Source: Anaerolineae bacterium (lineage in GTDB: Bacteria; Chloroflexota; Anaerolineae; CG2-30-64-16). From it: a stretch of DNA of 42,928 bases. Shown piece after piece: positions 7,491 through 14,051 of this stretch. Each line of letters starts with the position of its first letter. Position 1 is the first letter of the stretch. The translations under genes and the position numbers were made by a program. The notes under the pieces are model-generated. The model saw only the letters and a program-made list of their open reading frames with translations, ran no database searches and was not told the DNA's origin. The stretch is taken from assembly GCA_026645775.1 (NCBI GenBank), contig JAPKMS010000154.1, forward strand, positions 1 to 42,928. The letters run 5' to 3'.

Positions 7491-7568
7491 CACCACTCGT
7501 CGGGCAATTGAAATCGCACCACTTGCCGGGCGATTGAAATCGCACCACTTGCCGGGCGATTGAAATCG
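7491..7568. repeat. Three tandem 26-bp repeats between RT and avd
   Basis: Three head-to-tail 26-bp units at 7491, 7517 and 7543. Units 2 and 3 are identical; unit 1 differs at three bases. Units 2 and 3 each complete the palindrome GCGATTGAAATCGC, and a related palindrome GCGACTTCCAGTCGC occurs at 7643-7657. There are no spacers, so this is not CRISPR. It may be a REP-like expansion or a binding site in the avd leader. Confidence 0.75.
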
Positions 7569-7599
7569 CTGCAACCAGCGCAAAGTCGCCCTTCGGCGA

Positions 7600-8724
7600 C
7601 TACCCACAGCCGACGCCGGTCGGCTTCGCGGCGGTTGCTGCGACTTCCAGTCGCACGGCGTCGGTCTGCGACTGTGTTGAACACAACAGCGCCCGGCGCA
7701 GGCCCCAGGTGTTCCCGTGCGCCGCGTGCGCCACCCAGCCCTGCACGCGCAGGCTGAGCTCGGCCGGCGACAACTCGCCGCGGGCGATCTGCCGGCGCCA
7801 CAGCCGCAGCCGCCGGGCGAACGCGACCCCGTTGCGGCGCTTCAGCCGCCGGTGATCGGAATAGACGCGGAACCCCAGGAATGGGATGCCGGTCGAGACC
7901 GGGTAAACCGTGCTTTCGCGCGCGTGGATGGTCAGCCGCAGGCCGGCCAGGAAGCCCTGGATGGCGTCCTTCCAGGCCCACAGCGCCCGTTTCTCGTCGG
8001 CAAAGAGCAGGAAATCATCCACGTAACGCAGATAGGCGGGGCAGCGTAACTCCCGCTTGACGAACTGGTCCAGCTCATTCAGATAGACGTTGGCCCAGAA
8101 CTGGCTGGTCAGGTTCCCGATGGGGAGGCCGCGCGGGCGCTCCACGGCGAACAGATCGTCGCCGGGGAAGTAGACCATCTCGTACTCATGCGCCAGCACG
8201 CCCGCACCGCCGGCCAGGATCTGATCGACCAGCCACAACGCCTGCGGGTCGGCGATCTTGCGTGCCAGGATGCCGCGGAGGAGGGTCAGATCGATGCTCG
8301 GAAAGAACTGCTCGACATCGCACTGCAAGACGTAAGGGTAACGCCGGCTGAACGCCTGGGCGCGATCCAGCGCGGCATGCGTGCCCTTGCCGACACGGTT
8401 GGCGTAGGAATCGCCGATGAAGGTCCGCTCGAAGAGCGGCTCGATGACGTTGCACAGCGCGTGGTGCACCACCCGGTCGCGAAACGGCGCGGCCGAGATC
8501 AGCCGGTGTTTGGGATCGCGGATGTAGAACGACGTGTACGGGCCCGGCCGGTAAGTCTGCGCGACCAGCTCATCCTGCAACCGGCACAGGGCCGCCTCCA
8601 CGTCAAACTCGAATGTGGCCACCGGCGCCTGCCCGCGTTTGCCCCTGGCCGCCTTGCGATAGGCGACGTACAGGTTTTCGAAGCTGGTCACTTCATCATA
8701 CAGATGGTTGAAACGTTTCGGCAT
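7600..8724 (-). CDS. DGR reverse transcriptase
   Basis: A 374-residue reverse transcriptase of the DGR clade. It begins 'MPKRFNHLYDEVTSFENL', as DGR RTs do. The first catalytic Asp is in 'LQCDVEQFFPSID' (about 135), the clade-specific fingers motif 'GLPIGNLTSQFWANVYLN' (about 198-215) replaces the retroviral QGxxxSP, and the catalytic 'RYVDDFLLF' is at about 230. There is no maturase or endonuclease domain, unlike group II introns. It copies the TR RNA with misincorporation at adenines; the cDNA replaces VR in a target gene. The last 25 or so residues run into palindrome-rich repeat DNA (7600-7680) and are probably a non-conserved extension. Genes for Avd, TR and both targets surround it. Confidence 0.95.
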   Translation of the reverse strand: MPKRFNHLYDEVTSFENLYVAYRKAARGKRGQAPVATFEFDVEAALCRLQDELVAQTYRPGPYTSFYIRDPKHRLISAAPFRDRVVHHALCNVIEPLFERTFIGDSYANRVGKGTHAALDRAQAFSRRYPYVLQCDVEQFFPSIDLTLLRGILARKIADPQALWLVDQILAGGAGVLAHEYEMVYFPGDDLFAVERPRGLPIGNLTSQFWANVYLNELDQFVKRELRCPAYLRYVDDFLLFADEKRALWAWKDAIQGFLAGLRLTIHARESTVYPVSTGIPFLGFRVYSDHRRLKRRNGVAFARRLRLWRRQIARGELSPAELSLRVQGWVAHAAHGNTWGLRRALLCSTQSQTDAVRLEVAATAAKPTGVGCG

Positions 8725-8851
8725 CGTCGGTCAAAAAAGCTAAATGACGAAGATCTCGAAGACGCTCGCCGCGGCGACTCCCTTCGTGGTCTTCGCGCTT
8801 CGTGAACTTCGCGGTGCTTGGCGCCTTCGTGGTCCAAACACCCTGCCGCGC

Positions 8852-8884
8852 GTCTGGGGAAGGGGCTACGCCCCTTCCCCAGAC
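8852..8884 (-). other. 15-bp-stem hairpin downstream of VR2
   Basis: Identical in sequence and in distance (67 bp from the VR) to the hairpin at 3649-3681. Keeping both sequence and spacing at both targets supports a role in retrohoming, though duplication alone could explain it. Confidence 0.65.
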
Positions 8885-8939
8885 CCCATCCCCCAGAACG
8901 CCAGCAGACAGAAGTACGCAGAAATCAGAAATACAGCAA

Positions 8940-11900
8940 TCAGAACGATAGGGACAACACCACCCGAAACCCGATGATCGTGTTGAAGAGGTCAGGTCCG
9001 TCGTCGATGCGGTAGGCGCAGCGGGCGTTCCTCTGATGATTGTTCCACGACCCGCCCCGCACCACCCGGCGGCCTGCGGCTTCCAACTCGTTCCGGCCGT
9101 CATCGTCCCGATACGGATAATCCTGGAACAGGCCCAAAGTCCACTCCCAGACGTTGCCGGTCAGGTCGTGCAGCCCCGCCGCGTCCTGGGCTGTGGCGCC
9201 GCGCGGGTACATGCCGGCCGGCGAAGCATGGGCGATGCGCCCTTCGATGTTGGCCCGCTCATCGTCCCAAGGCTCGTTCCCCCAGGCGTAGACCCGCCCG
9301 TCCTGCCCGCGCGCCGCGCGCTCCCATTCGGCCTCGGTGGGCAGGCGCACCTCGTAGCCGGCCGGGAGCAGGTTGCCCGCACCCGGAGATGCTTCGCTGG
9401 ACTCTCGCCGCGATGCACCTTGAGCCACGGACCCGCTCAGCATGACAGCAGGCAGAATGCTAGCGTTCAGCCAGCGGCAGTAGGCCACCGCCTCGAACCA
9501 CGAAACCCCCATCACCGGCCGATTGGGATGGAGCCGCTGCTCGTCCCACCCCATCGGCTCCCCACGGCGTTCCGGCGAACGCGTCTTCAGCCAGTCGCGG
9601 CCGGCGGCGGTCCACCAGGGTGCGTCCTCGGCGTAGCCGCCGGCGGCCACGAACGCCGCCATCTGCGCCACCGTGGTCGGGTAGCGCGCGATCCAGTACC
9701 GGTAGGGGATCTGTACCTGCGGTGGGTTGCCAAGCTCGTCAGAGTACGCATCTTTGTCGCCTTTCCGGCTGCCCATCACGAACGGCCCGGCCGGGATCTC
9801 TACGAAGCCGTGCAGCGGCTCCGGTTGGCCCCGGTAACGGCACGGCAGAGCGTAGAAATCCGGGTCAAAGCGCGGGTCGCCCAGTTGGGCCAGGATGTCG
9901 CCGGCCGCGGCGCGCTCGGCCGCGGGCAGGCGTCCTTCCTCCACCAGGCGCTCCAGCCAGCGCCGGGTGCGGTCGACGATGGCCTGGCAATGCGGCTGGG
10001 TGCAGGCTTCGGCGGGCAGCTTGAGCTCCAGAGCAGCCTGGCCGGCCAGCGCAGCCGCACGCCAATGCGCATCCGTGATGCGGGCGACCCGCTCCGGCTC
10101 CTGCGGCAGCAGCGTGTTGATCACGTTGACCGCATCTCCCAGCCCGCCCTGGCGCTTCTTGCCCACTCCCAGCAGGAAGACCTCACGCCACCAGGCCGCG
10201 TCCTCGGTCACCAGGTCGCGCAGCCGGGCCGCGAACTCAGCCTCGGTGCGCGCCAGGTGGCAGGCCGCCAGGTACTCCTGGAAGGAACGATGGGGGAAGG
10301 CGTAGATCCCCTCGCGGCGCGCCACCAGCAGGCCGGTACGATTCTTGAGGTAACGCAGGAGTTCATCAGGGTCCAGGCTGCCCAGCAGCGGCTTGAAGGC
10401 CACCAGCACGTCCCCCTCGGCCACGTCGGCCGGGCCGTCGTCCCGCTCCGGCCCCTGCCGCTGCCGGTCATGCGCCGCGAAGGCCAGCGCCTCCAGCGCC
10501 GCGCGGATGCGCTCCTCGCCCGCGCCCAGCGCCTGCGTGATGCCGGGCTCCATCACCGGCTCGCCGTCGGGGCTCTTGGTCTCGCTCAACCGTTGCCAGC
10601 GGCCCAACAGCAGCTTCACCGTCTCCTCGTACAGCCCCGCGCGGTCTTCGGGCAGTTGGCCCCAACTGGAGTGCAGCGTGGCCATTAACGTCAACAGCAG
10701 CGGCCGCGAGGCCAGGTCGGCCAGGTAGGCGCGCTCGTTCAGCGCGGCCTGCAACCGGCGCCCCTTGTCGCGCGCCAGATCGGACCCCCATCCCATGAAG
10801 GGCCGCACCGCGTCGTACCAGCGATCCACGAACCGGCCGATCTGCGCCTCGTTGAACGGCGCCAGCGCCAGGGTGGTGAAACGGGGCAGCCGCCACTGCC
10901 GGTCGGCGTAGGCGTAGGGCCGGGCCGTCACCAGGATGCGCGACGGGGTCTTGCCCAGCACGTCAGCCAGCTCGCGCACCGCGGCCAGCAGCACTGCGCG
11001 GCGGCGCCGCGCCTCGGGCACCTCATCCAGCCCATCCAGCAGGATGAAACCGCCCTCCCGCAGCAGCCGGTCGCGCAGGTAGGGCAGGAGCTTGTCCGCG
11101 GCATCAGCTCCCAGCCGCGCCGCGATGTCGCCGTGCAGCGCGGCCCACAACATCTGCGCCGTGCCCGCCGTCACCTCGGCCGGGATATGGCGCGCGGCCA
11201 CGTCGCGCAGCACCAGGCGCACCGGCAAGAGGCCGCGCCAACCCTCAGGCAGCGCCGGGCTGCCCCCGCACAGCAAATAAGCCAGGTAGTTCACGAACGT
11301 CGTCTTGCCGGAACCCGGATCGCCCAGGAGCACTGTCCGGGCCGCGGCCGGCGCGGCCAGCGCCTTCAGCAGCGACGCCCGGTCGCCGCCTTCCCCGCGC
11401 ATCAGCCGCAGCGCCCAGGTGCGCTCAGCCCGGGCCGACTTCTCAGGTTTGTCGGTGCTGCCGGGCCTCTCCTCCGCCGCGGTCACCACGTCCAGGTCCA
11501 CGTAGATGTCGGGCAGCGGGATCGGCTGCACCCCGCTCGTGCGCACATACTCGACGTCGATCACGCCCAGCGGCAGCCGGCAGCATTCGGCGGCCAGCGA
11601 CGTGTAGTAAGCCTGCATCAAGTCCAGCGGCGGCGCTTCCGGCGTGACGTTCACCGTCAGGTCGCGGCCGGCCAAGAGACCGCCCCGGTTATCCACCTTC
11701 CCACCGAAGAAGCTGCCGCCGATGTGTGCCGTCCCGGCCGCCACCTCCTCCAGGAGGTCGATGATGGCCGGCAGGTCGGAGCGGGGCACGCTGTGTTCTC
11801 TGTATCGGCGGATCAGCTCATCCCCGACCGCCTCGGCGACCCTGGCAGCCAGCTCCTCCGCGTCCCGGTACGTCGCATACTTCACCCCCAGCGATTGTGC

Positions 11901-12209
11901 GTACCGCACCACATCCGGCGGCGCGGCCGCATGCACGAAGACCAGGCGCGGCTTGTCCGCAGCTTTGGCCGTCCTGGCCTCCTCCTTCACCGGATCGGTG
12001 ACCGCCTGGCCCAACAGCAGCACAAAAATGTCGCAGGCGCGCACTTTGCTCAGGTACGACTCGGCCAGCGGCAGTGCGGACGCGCTGGTGAGCTCAAATA
12101 GCCAGGGCCGCGTCAGCGGGATCGCCCGGATCGCGGCCTGCACGGCCCCCCGCTCGGCCGCCATGCCGCCGATGACGGAGCTGATGAAGACGAGGAGTGA
12201 GTTTTCCAT
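8940..12209 (-). CDS. DUF4062-NACHT NTPase with DGR-diversified FGE-sulfatase domain, target 2
   Basis: A 1089-residue protein. I prefer the ATG at 12209 (MENSLLVFISSV), which has a GAGG site 8 nt upstream, over the track start 11 codons earlier. Domains: DUF4062 (about 1-100, 'LLVFISSVIGGMAAER'); the shared motif in variant form 'KVDNRGGLLAGRD' (171-183); NACHT NTPase with Walker A 'GDPGSGKTT' (296-304) and Walker B 'FILLDGLDEV' (388-397); a helical region with 'YAFPHRSFQEYLAA'; then an FGE-sulfatase domain (about 798-1089). VR2 covers residues about 1046-1086. Residues about 921-942 are encoded by a half copy of a palindromic repeat and interrupt the FGE domain in frame. DUF4062 is common at the N-terminus of STAND conflict proteins. 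Likely a second diversified sensor of the same circuit. Confidence 0.93.
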   Translation of the reverse strand: MENSLLVFISSVIGGMAAERGAVQAAIRAIPLTRPWLFELTSASALPLAESYLSKVRACDIFVLLLGQAVTDPVKEEARTAKAADKPRLVFVHAAAPPDVVRYAQSLGVKYATYRDAEELAARVAEAVGDELIRRYREHSVPRSDLPAIIDLLEEVAAGTAHIGGSFFGGKVDNRGGLLAGRDLTVNVTPEAPPLDLMQAYYTSLAAECCRLPLGVIDVEYVRTSGVQPIPLPDIYVDLDVVTAAEERPGSTDKPEKSARAERTWALRLMRGEGGDRASLLKALAAPAAARTVLLGDPGSGKTTFVNYLAYLLCGGSPALPEGWRGLLPVRLVLRDVAARHIPAEVTAGTAQMLWAALHGDIAARLGADAADKLLPYLRDRLLREGGFILLDGLDEVPEARRRRAVLLAAVRELADVLGKTPSRILVTARPYAYADRQWRLPRFTTLALAPFNEAQIGRFVDRWYDAVRPFMGWGSDLARDKGRRLQAALNERAYLADLASRPLLLTLMATLHSSWGQLPEDRAGLYEETVKLLLGRWQRLSETKSPDGEPVMEPGITQALGAGEERIRAALEALAFAAHDRQRQGPERDDGPADVAEGDVLVAFKPLLGSLDPDELLRYLKNRTGLLVARREGIYAFPHRSFQEYLAACHLARTEAEFAARLRDLVTEDAAWWREVFLLGVGKKRQGGLGDAVNVINTLLPQEPERVARITDAHWRAAALAGQAALELKLPAEACTQPHCQAIVDRTRRWLERLVEEGRLPAAERAAAGDILAQLGDPRFDPDFYALPCRYRGQPEPLHGFVEIPAGPFVMGSRKGDKDAYSDELGNPPQVQIPYRYWIARYPTTVAQMAAFVAAGGYAEDAPWWTAAGRDWLKTRSPERRGEPMGWDEQRLHPNRPVMGVSWFEAVAYCRWLNASILPAVMLSGSVAQGASRRESSEASPGAGNLLPAGYEVRLPTEAEWERAARGQDGRVYAWGNEPWDDERANIEGRIAHASPAGMYPRGATAQDAAGLHDLTGNVWEWTLGLFQDYPYRDDDGRNELEAAGRRVVRGGSWNNHQRNARCAYRIDDGPDLFNTIIGFRVVLSLSF
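8952..9072 (-). repeat. DGR variable repeat VR2
   Basis: 121 bp aligned without gaps to the TR (offset 1967). Six substitutions, all at template adenines (TR 7010, 7022, 7023, 7031, 7035 and 7040). All lie in the half nearest the stop codon; the nine adenines at 7061-7077 are unchanged. Confidence 0.95.
9384..9447 (-). repeat. Half copy of the MITE-like repeat inside target 2
   Basis: The coding strand reads GTCATGCTGAGCGGGTCC up to CCAGCGAAGCATCTCC, matching the left half of 6640-6774. It encodes 'VMLSGSVAQGASRRESSEAS' within the FGE domain without breaking the frame. Confidence 0.8.
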
Positions 12210-12263
12210 CGGTGAGACCTCACAATCTGCATCGAAAGGCAAGGGTAAGAAGCGTCGCGGTAC

Positions 12264-12269
12264 AGTATA
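12264..12269 (-). promoter_or_regulatory. Possible -10 box of the DUF4062-NACHT/DGR operon
   Basis: TATACT on the minus strand, 54 nt upstream of the preferred start. No good -35 is present at 16-18 nt, so this is weak. It lies after the terminator of the upstream gene, where a promoter is needed. Confidence 0.35.
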
Positions 12270-12358
12270 CCCGAAAAGAGCACGTCGGCCACGCGGGGAG
12301 AGCCGGTGCGATGCGGGGCCCAGGCGCTTAACCCCAAATTCGACAACTCAGCGCAATC

Positions 12359-12408
12359 AAAAACGGCCCTCGGTTTCCGCCTTTGGCGAGAAACCGGGGG
12401 CCGTTTTT
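12359..12408 (-). terminator. Rho-independent terminator, probably bidirectional
   Basis: AAAAACGGCCCTCGGTTTC pairs with GAAACCGGGGGCCGTTTTT (one G-T pair), capped by an inner CGCC/GGCG stem. T-runs lie on both sides. It ends the patatin-GNAT operon and separates it from the DGR locus. Confidence 0.85.
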
Positions 12409-12441
12409 AAAGCGATCCGGAAACCCTGCCTGTCCGCAGTC

Positions 12442-12987
12442 TTAGCCTGCCCACTCCCGTCGCAACAGGCCGTACAACACCATATCATACCGCTGCCCAT
12501 CCCGGTGCAGCGCCTCCCGATAGACGCCTTCGCGCACGAAGCCCAGCTTCTCGTACAGCGCGATGGCCCGCTCGTTGTAGGCAAACACGGTGAGCTGCAC
12601 CCGGTGCAGATTCAGCTCGCCGAACGCGAAGTTGAGGGCCAGCCGCAGCGCCCCGCCGCCGATGCCCTGGCCCCAGTGTCCCCGGTCGCCGATGCCGATG
12701 CCCAGCCACGCGACGCCCTGGTTCCACAGGATGCCGTCCAGCTCGATCCAGCCCAACAGGTCGTCAAGCTCCGGCGGCCGGATGGCGAACAGGTAGCCGT
12801 TTGGGCTGCGCTGCGCGTCATCCAGCCACTTGCCCAGCTCATCGGCCGTCTGCGGCTTGGCGGCACGCGCGTCGAGCAGCCGCAGGAAGCCCGCATCGTT
12901 GTGCCACCGGGCCAGGGTCGGGAGGTCCTCTTTGGTGATCGCGGTCAGCCGAACGCGGTCGCCCACAAACAAGTTATCAGCGATCAC
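12442..12987 (-). CDS. GNAT-family N-acetyltransferase (RimJ/RimL type)
   Basis: A 181-residue acetyltransferase with a GTG start at 12987 and an AAGGA site upstream. It opens 'GDRVRLTAITKEDLPTLARWHNDAGFLRLLD', the usual RimJ/RimL-type N-terminus. The acetyl-CoA region is 'GIGIGDRGHWGQGIGGGALRLALNFAFGELNLHRVQLTVFAYNERAIALYEKLGF' (fragments of one continuous family block). These enzymes transfer acetyl groups from acetyl-CoA to protein N-termini or small amines; the substrate is unknown. It begins 8 nt after the patatin gene and so is cotranscribed with it. A strong terminator follows. Confidence 0.9.
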   Translation of the reverse strand: MIADNLFVGDRVRLTAITKEDLPTLARWHNDAGFLRLLDARAAKPQTADELGKWLDDAQRSPNGYLFAIRPPELDDLLGWIELDGILWNQGVAWLGIGIGDRGHWGQGIGGGALRLALNFAFGELNLHRVQLTVFAYNERAIALYEKLGFVREGVYREALHRDGQRYDMVLYGLLRREWAG

Positions 12988-12995
12988 GACGTCCT

Positions 12996-13925
12996 TCAGC
13001 TTGCCCCGCCGACCGCCCGGAAGTCAGGGGCCGCCTCGGATTCATCGTTCAGCACTTTCTGCCACAGCTCGTCGCCGTAGCCGATCAGATCCGGGATCTT
13101 GTCCGCCCGGTCCATGCCGATGTTCTCGCGCAGATCCACCTGGAAGCGCCGGAAGTCGATCCCCTCGAACATCGTGGCGACCAGGTGCACCTGCTGGGTG
13201 TCGGACGACTGCCCGAACGCGCCGAGCACCGGGTCGAGCCATTCCCAGGGCCACAGCTTGTTGGCCTGGCCCGGCTTGAGCCCGTTGGGAAAGTGCCCGG
13301 TGCCGAAGCTGATCAGCGTCGTCTCGGCCGGGTCCCAGTGCTGGCAGAACTTCGCCTCGTACGCGGCAAGATAACACGGGTTGGCGTAGGAGCCGACGCC
13401 GCCATCCACGTAGCGCTCATCGACTGCGGGGAAGAAGGTGGGCACGGACGAGGATGCCAGCACGGCCTTGACCACCGACCAATCGGCATACTCGGCCTTC
13501 CACGGCTTGACAAAGCGCGACCGGTTTTCCACCAGATCGAAGACGGGGATGACGATATCGATCGGCGGTGTGGCCGTCCAGAAATCGCCCATCTTGATGT
13601 CGCCGAGGTGCTTCCGCAAGGCCTCTGCCAGCGGTTCGTGCGGGTAGCGGTACTTGAGGATCAGCCACAGTTTGCTGCGGAGCGTCTTCTGGAAGATGAC
13701 GTCGCCGAGGGAGATATACAACGCGTGCAATTGCTTGGCGGTCAGCCCCGCGCCGATGGCCGCGGAGATGATCGAGCCGGTCGAGGTGCCGGCTGCCAAC
13801 TGGAAGATCTGGCGCACAGGCTTGCCGAGGTGATCTTCCAGCTTGCTCAGGGCTTGTGTGATCACCACACCGCGGATGCCGCCACCGTCGATGGCGATCG
13901 CTACGTTTTTGCGAAACGGCTTCAT
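12996..13925 (-). CDS. Patatin-like phospholipase
   Basis: A 309-residue patatin-domain hydrolase. The ATG at 13925 follows a GGGAGG ribosome site; the track ORF begins 13 codons earlier without support. It has the oxyanion-hole glycines 'DGGGIRG' (13-19), the nucleophile elbow 'GTSTG' (46-50, Ser in the Ser-Asp dyad) and the partner Asp in 'YVDGGVGSY' (about 172). Members hydrolyse acyl chains from phospholipids; bacterial ones act in lipid turnover, virulence or as membrane-attacking effectors of defence systems. It leads a two-gene operon with a GNAT enzyme. A strong promoter and a palindrome near the transcription start suggest tight control. It neighbours the NACHT/CHAT locus but is transcribed separately. 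Confidence 0.92.
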   Translation of the reverse strand: MKPFRKNVAIAIDGGGIRGVVITQALSKLEDHLGKPVRQIFQLAAGTSTGSIISAAIGAGLTAKQLHALYISLGDVIFQKTLRSKLWLILKYRYPHEPLAEALRKHLGDIKMGDFWTATPPIDIVIPVFDLVENRSRFVKPWKAEYADWSVVKAVLASSSVPTFFPAVDERYVDGGVGSYANPCYLAAYEAKFCQHWDPAETTLISFGTGHFPNGLKPGQANKLWPWEWLDPVLGAFGQSSDTQQVHLVATMFEGIDFRRFQVDLRENIGMDRADKIPDLIGYGDELWQKVLNDESEAAPDFRAVGGAS

Positions 13926-13970
13926 GACTCGGGCCTCCCTTCTGAAACACAAAGGCGGACACACCGAAAA

Positions 13971-13984
13971 CCGGATAAGTCCGG
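13971..13984. promoter_or_regulatory. Operator-like palindrome of the patatin operon
   Basis: CCGGA-TAAG-TCCGG is a perfect 5-4-5 inverted repeat, just downstream of the predicted transcription start (near 13991). The position suits a repressor site; no cognate regulator is adjacent. Confidence 0.4.
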
Positions 13985-13997
13985 GTTTAGTGTTTTT

Positions 13998-14026
13998 ATT
14001 GTACGATGTAAGAGAGGTCTTGTCAA
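13998..14026 (-). promoter_or_regulatory. Strong sigma-70 promoter of patatin-GNAT
   Basis: TTGACA (14026-14021), exactly 17 nt, TACAAT (14003-13998) on the minus strand: a near-consensus housekeeping promoter, about 75 nt upstream of the patatin start. Confidence 0.8.
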
Positions 14027-14051
14027 GCGTTTTTTTGGGTTGGGTGCCAGC

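Larger units (their letters stand above)
8844..9119 (-). repeat. Duplicated 3' cassette around VR2 (partner 3641-3916)
   Basis: This copy matches 3641-3916 at constant offset and includes the same hairpin, stop-codon region and coding end of the FGE domain. Apart from two bases, all differences lie at template-adenine positions in the VR. Confidence 0.85.

Noticed and set aside
7491-7568. Possible CRISPR array (repeats ending in GATTGAAAT)
   Set aside because: The three units are directly tandem with no spacers, and no cas gene is present.
7600-8724. Group II intron or retron reverse transcriptase
   Set aside because: There is no maturase or endonuclease domain and no intron boundaries or msr/msd. 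The IGNLTSQ motif, Avd and TR/VR pairs identify a DGR.
9036-10688. 550-aa plus-strand ORF
   Set aside because: Antisense shadow of the DUF4062-NACHT gene.
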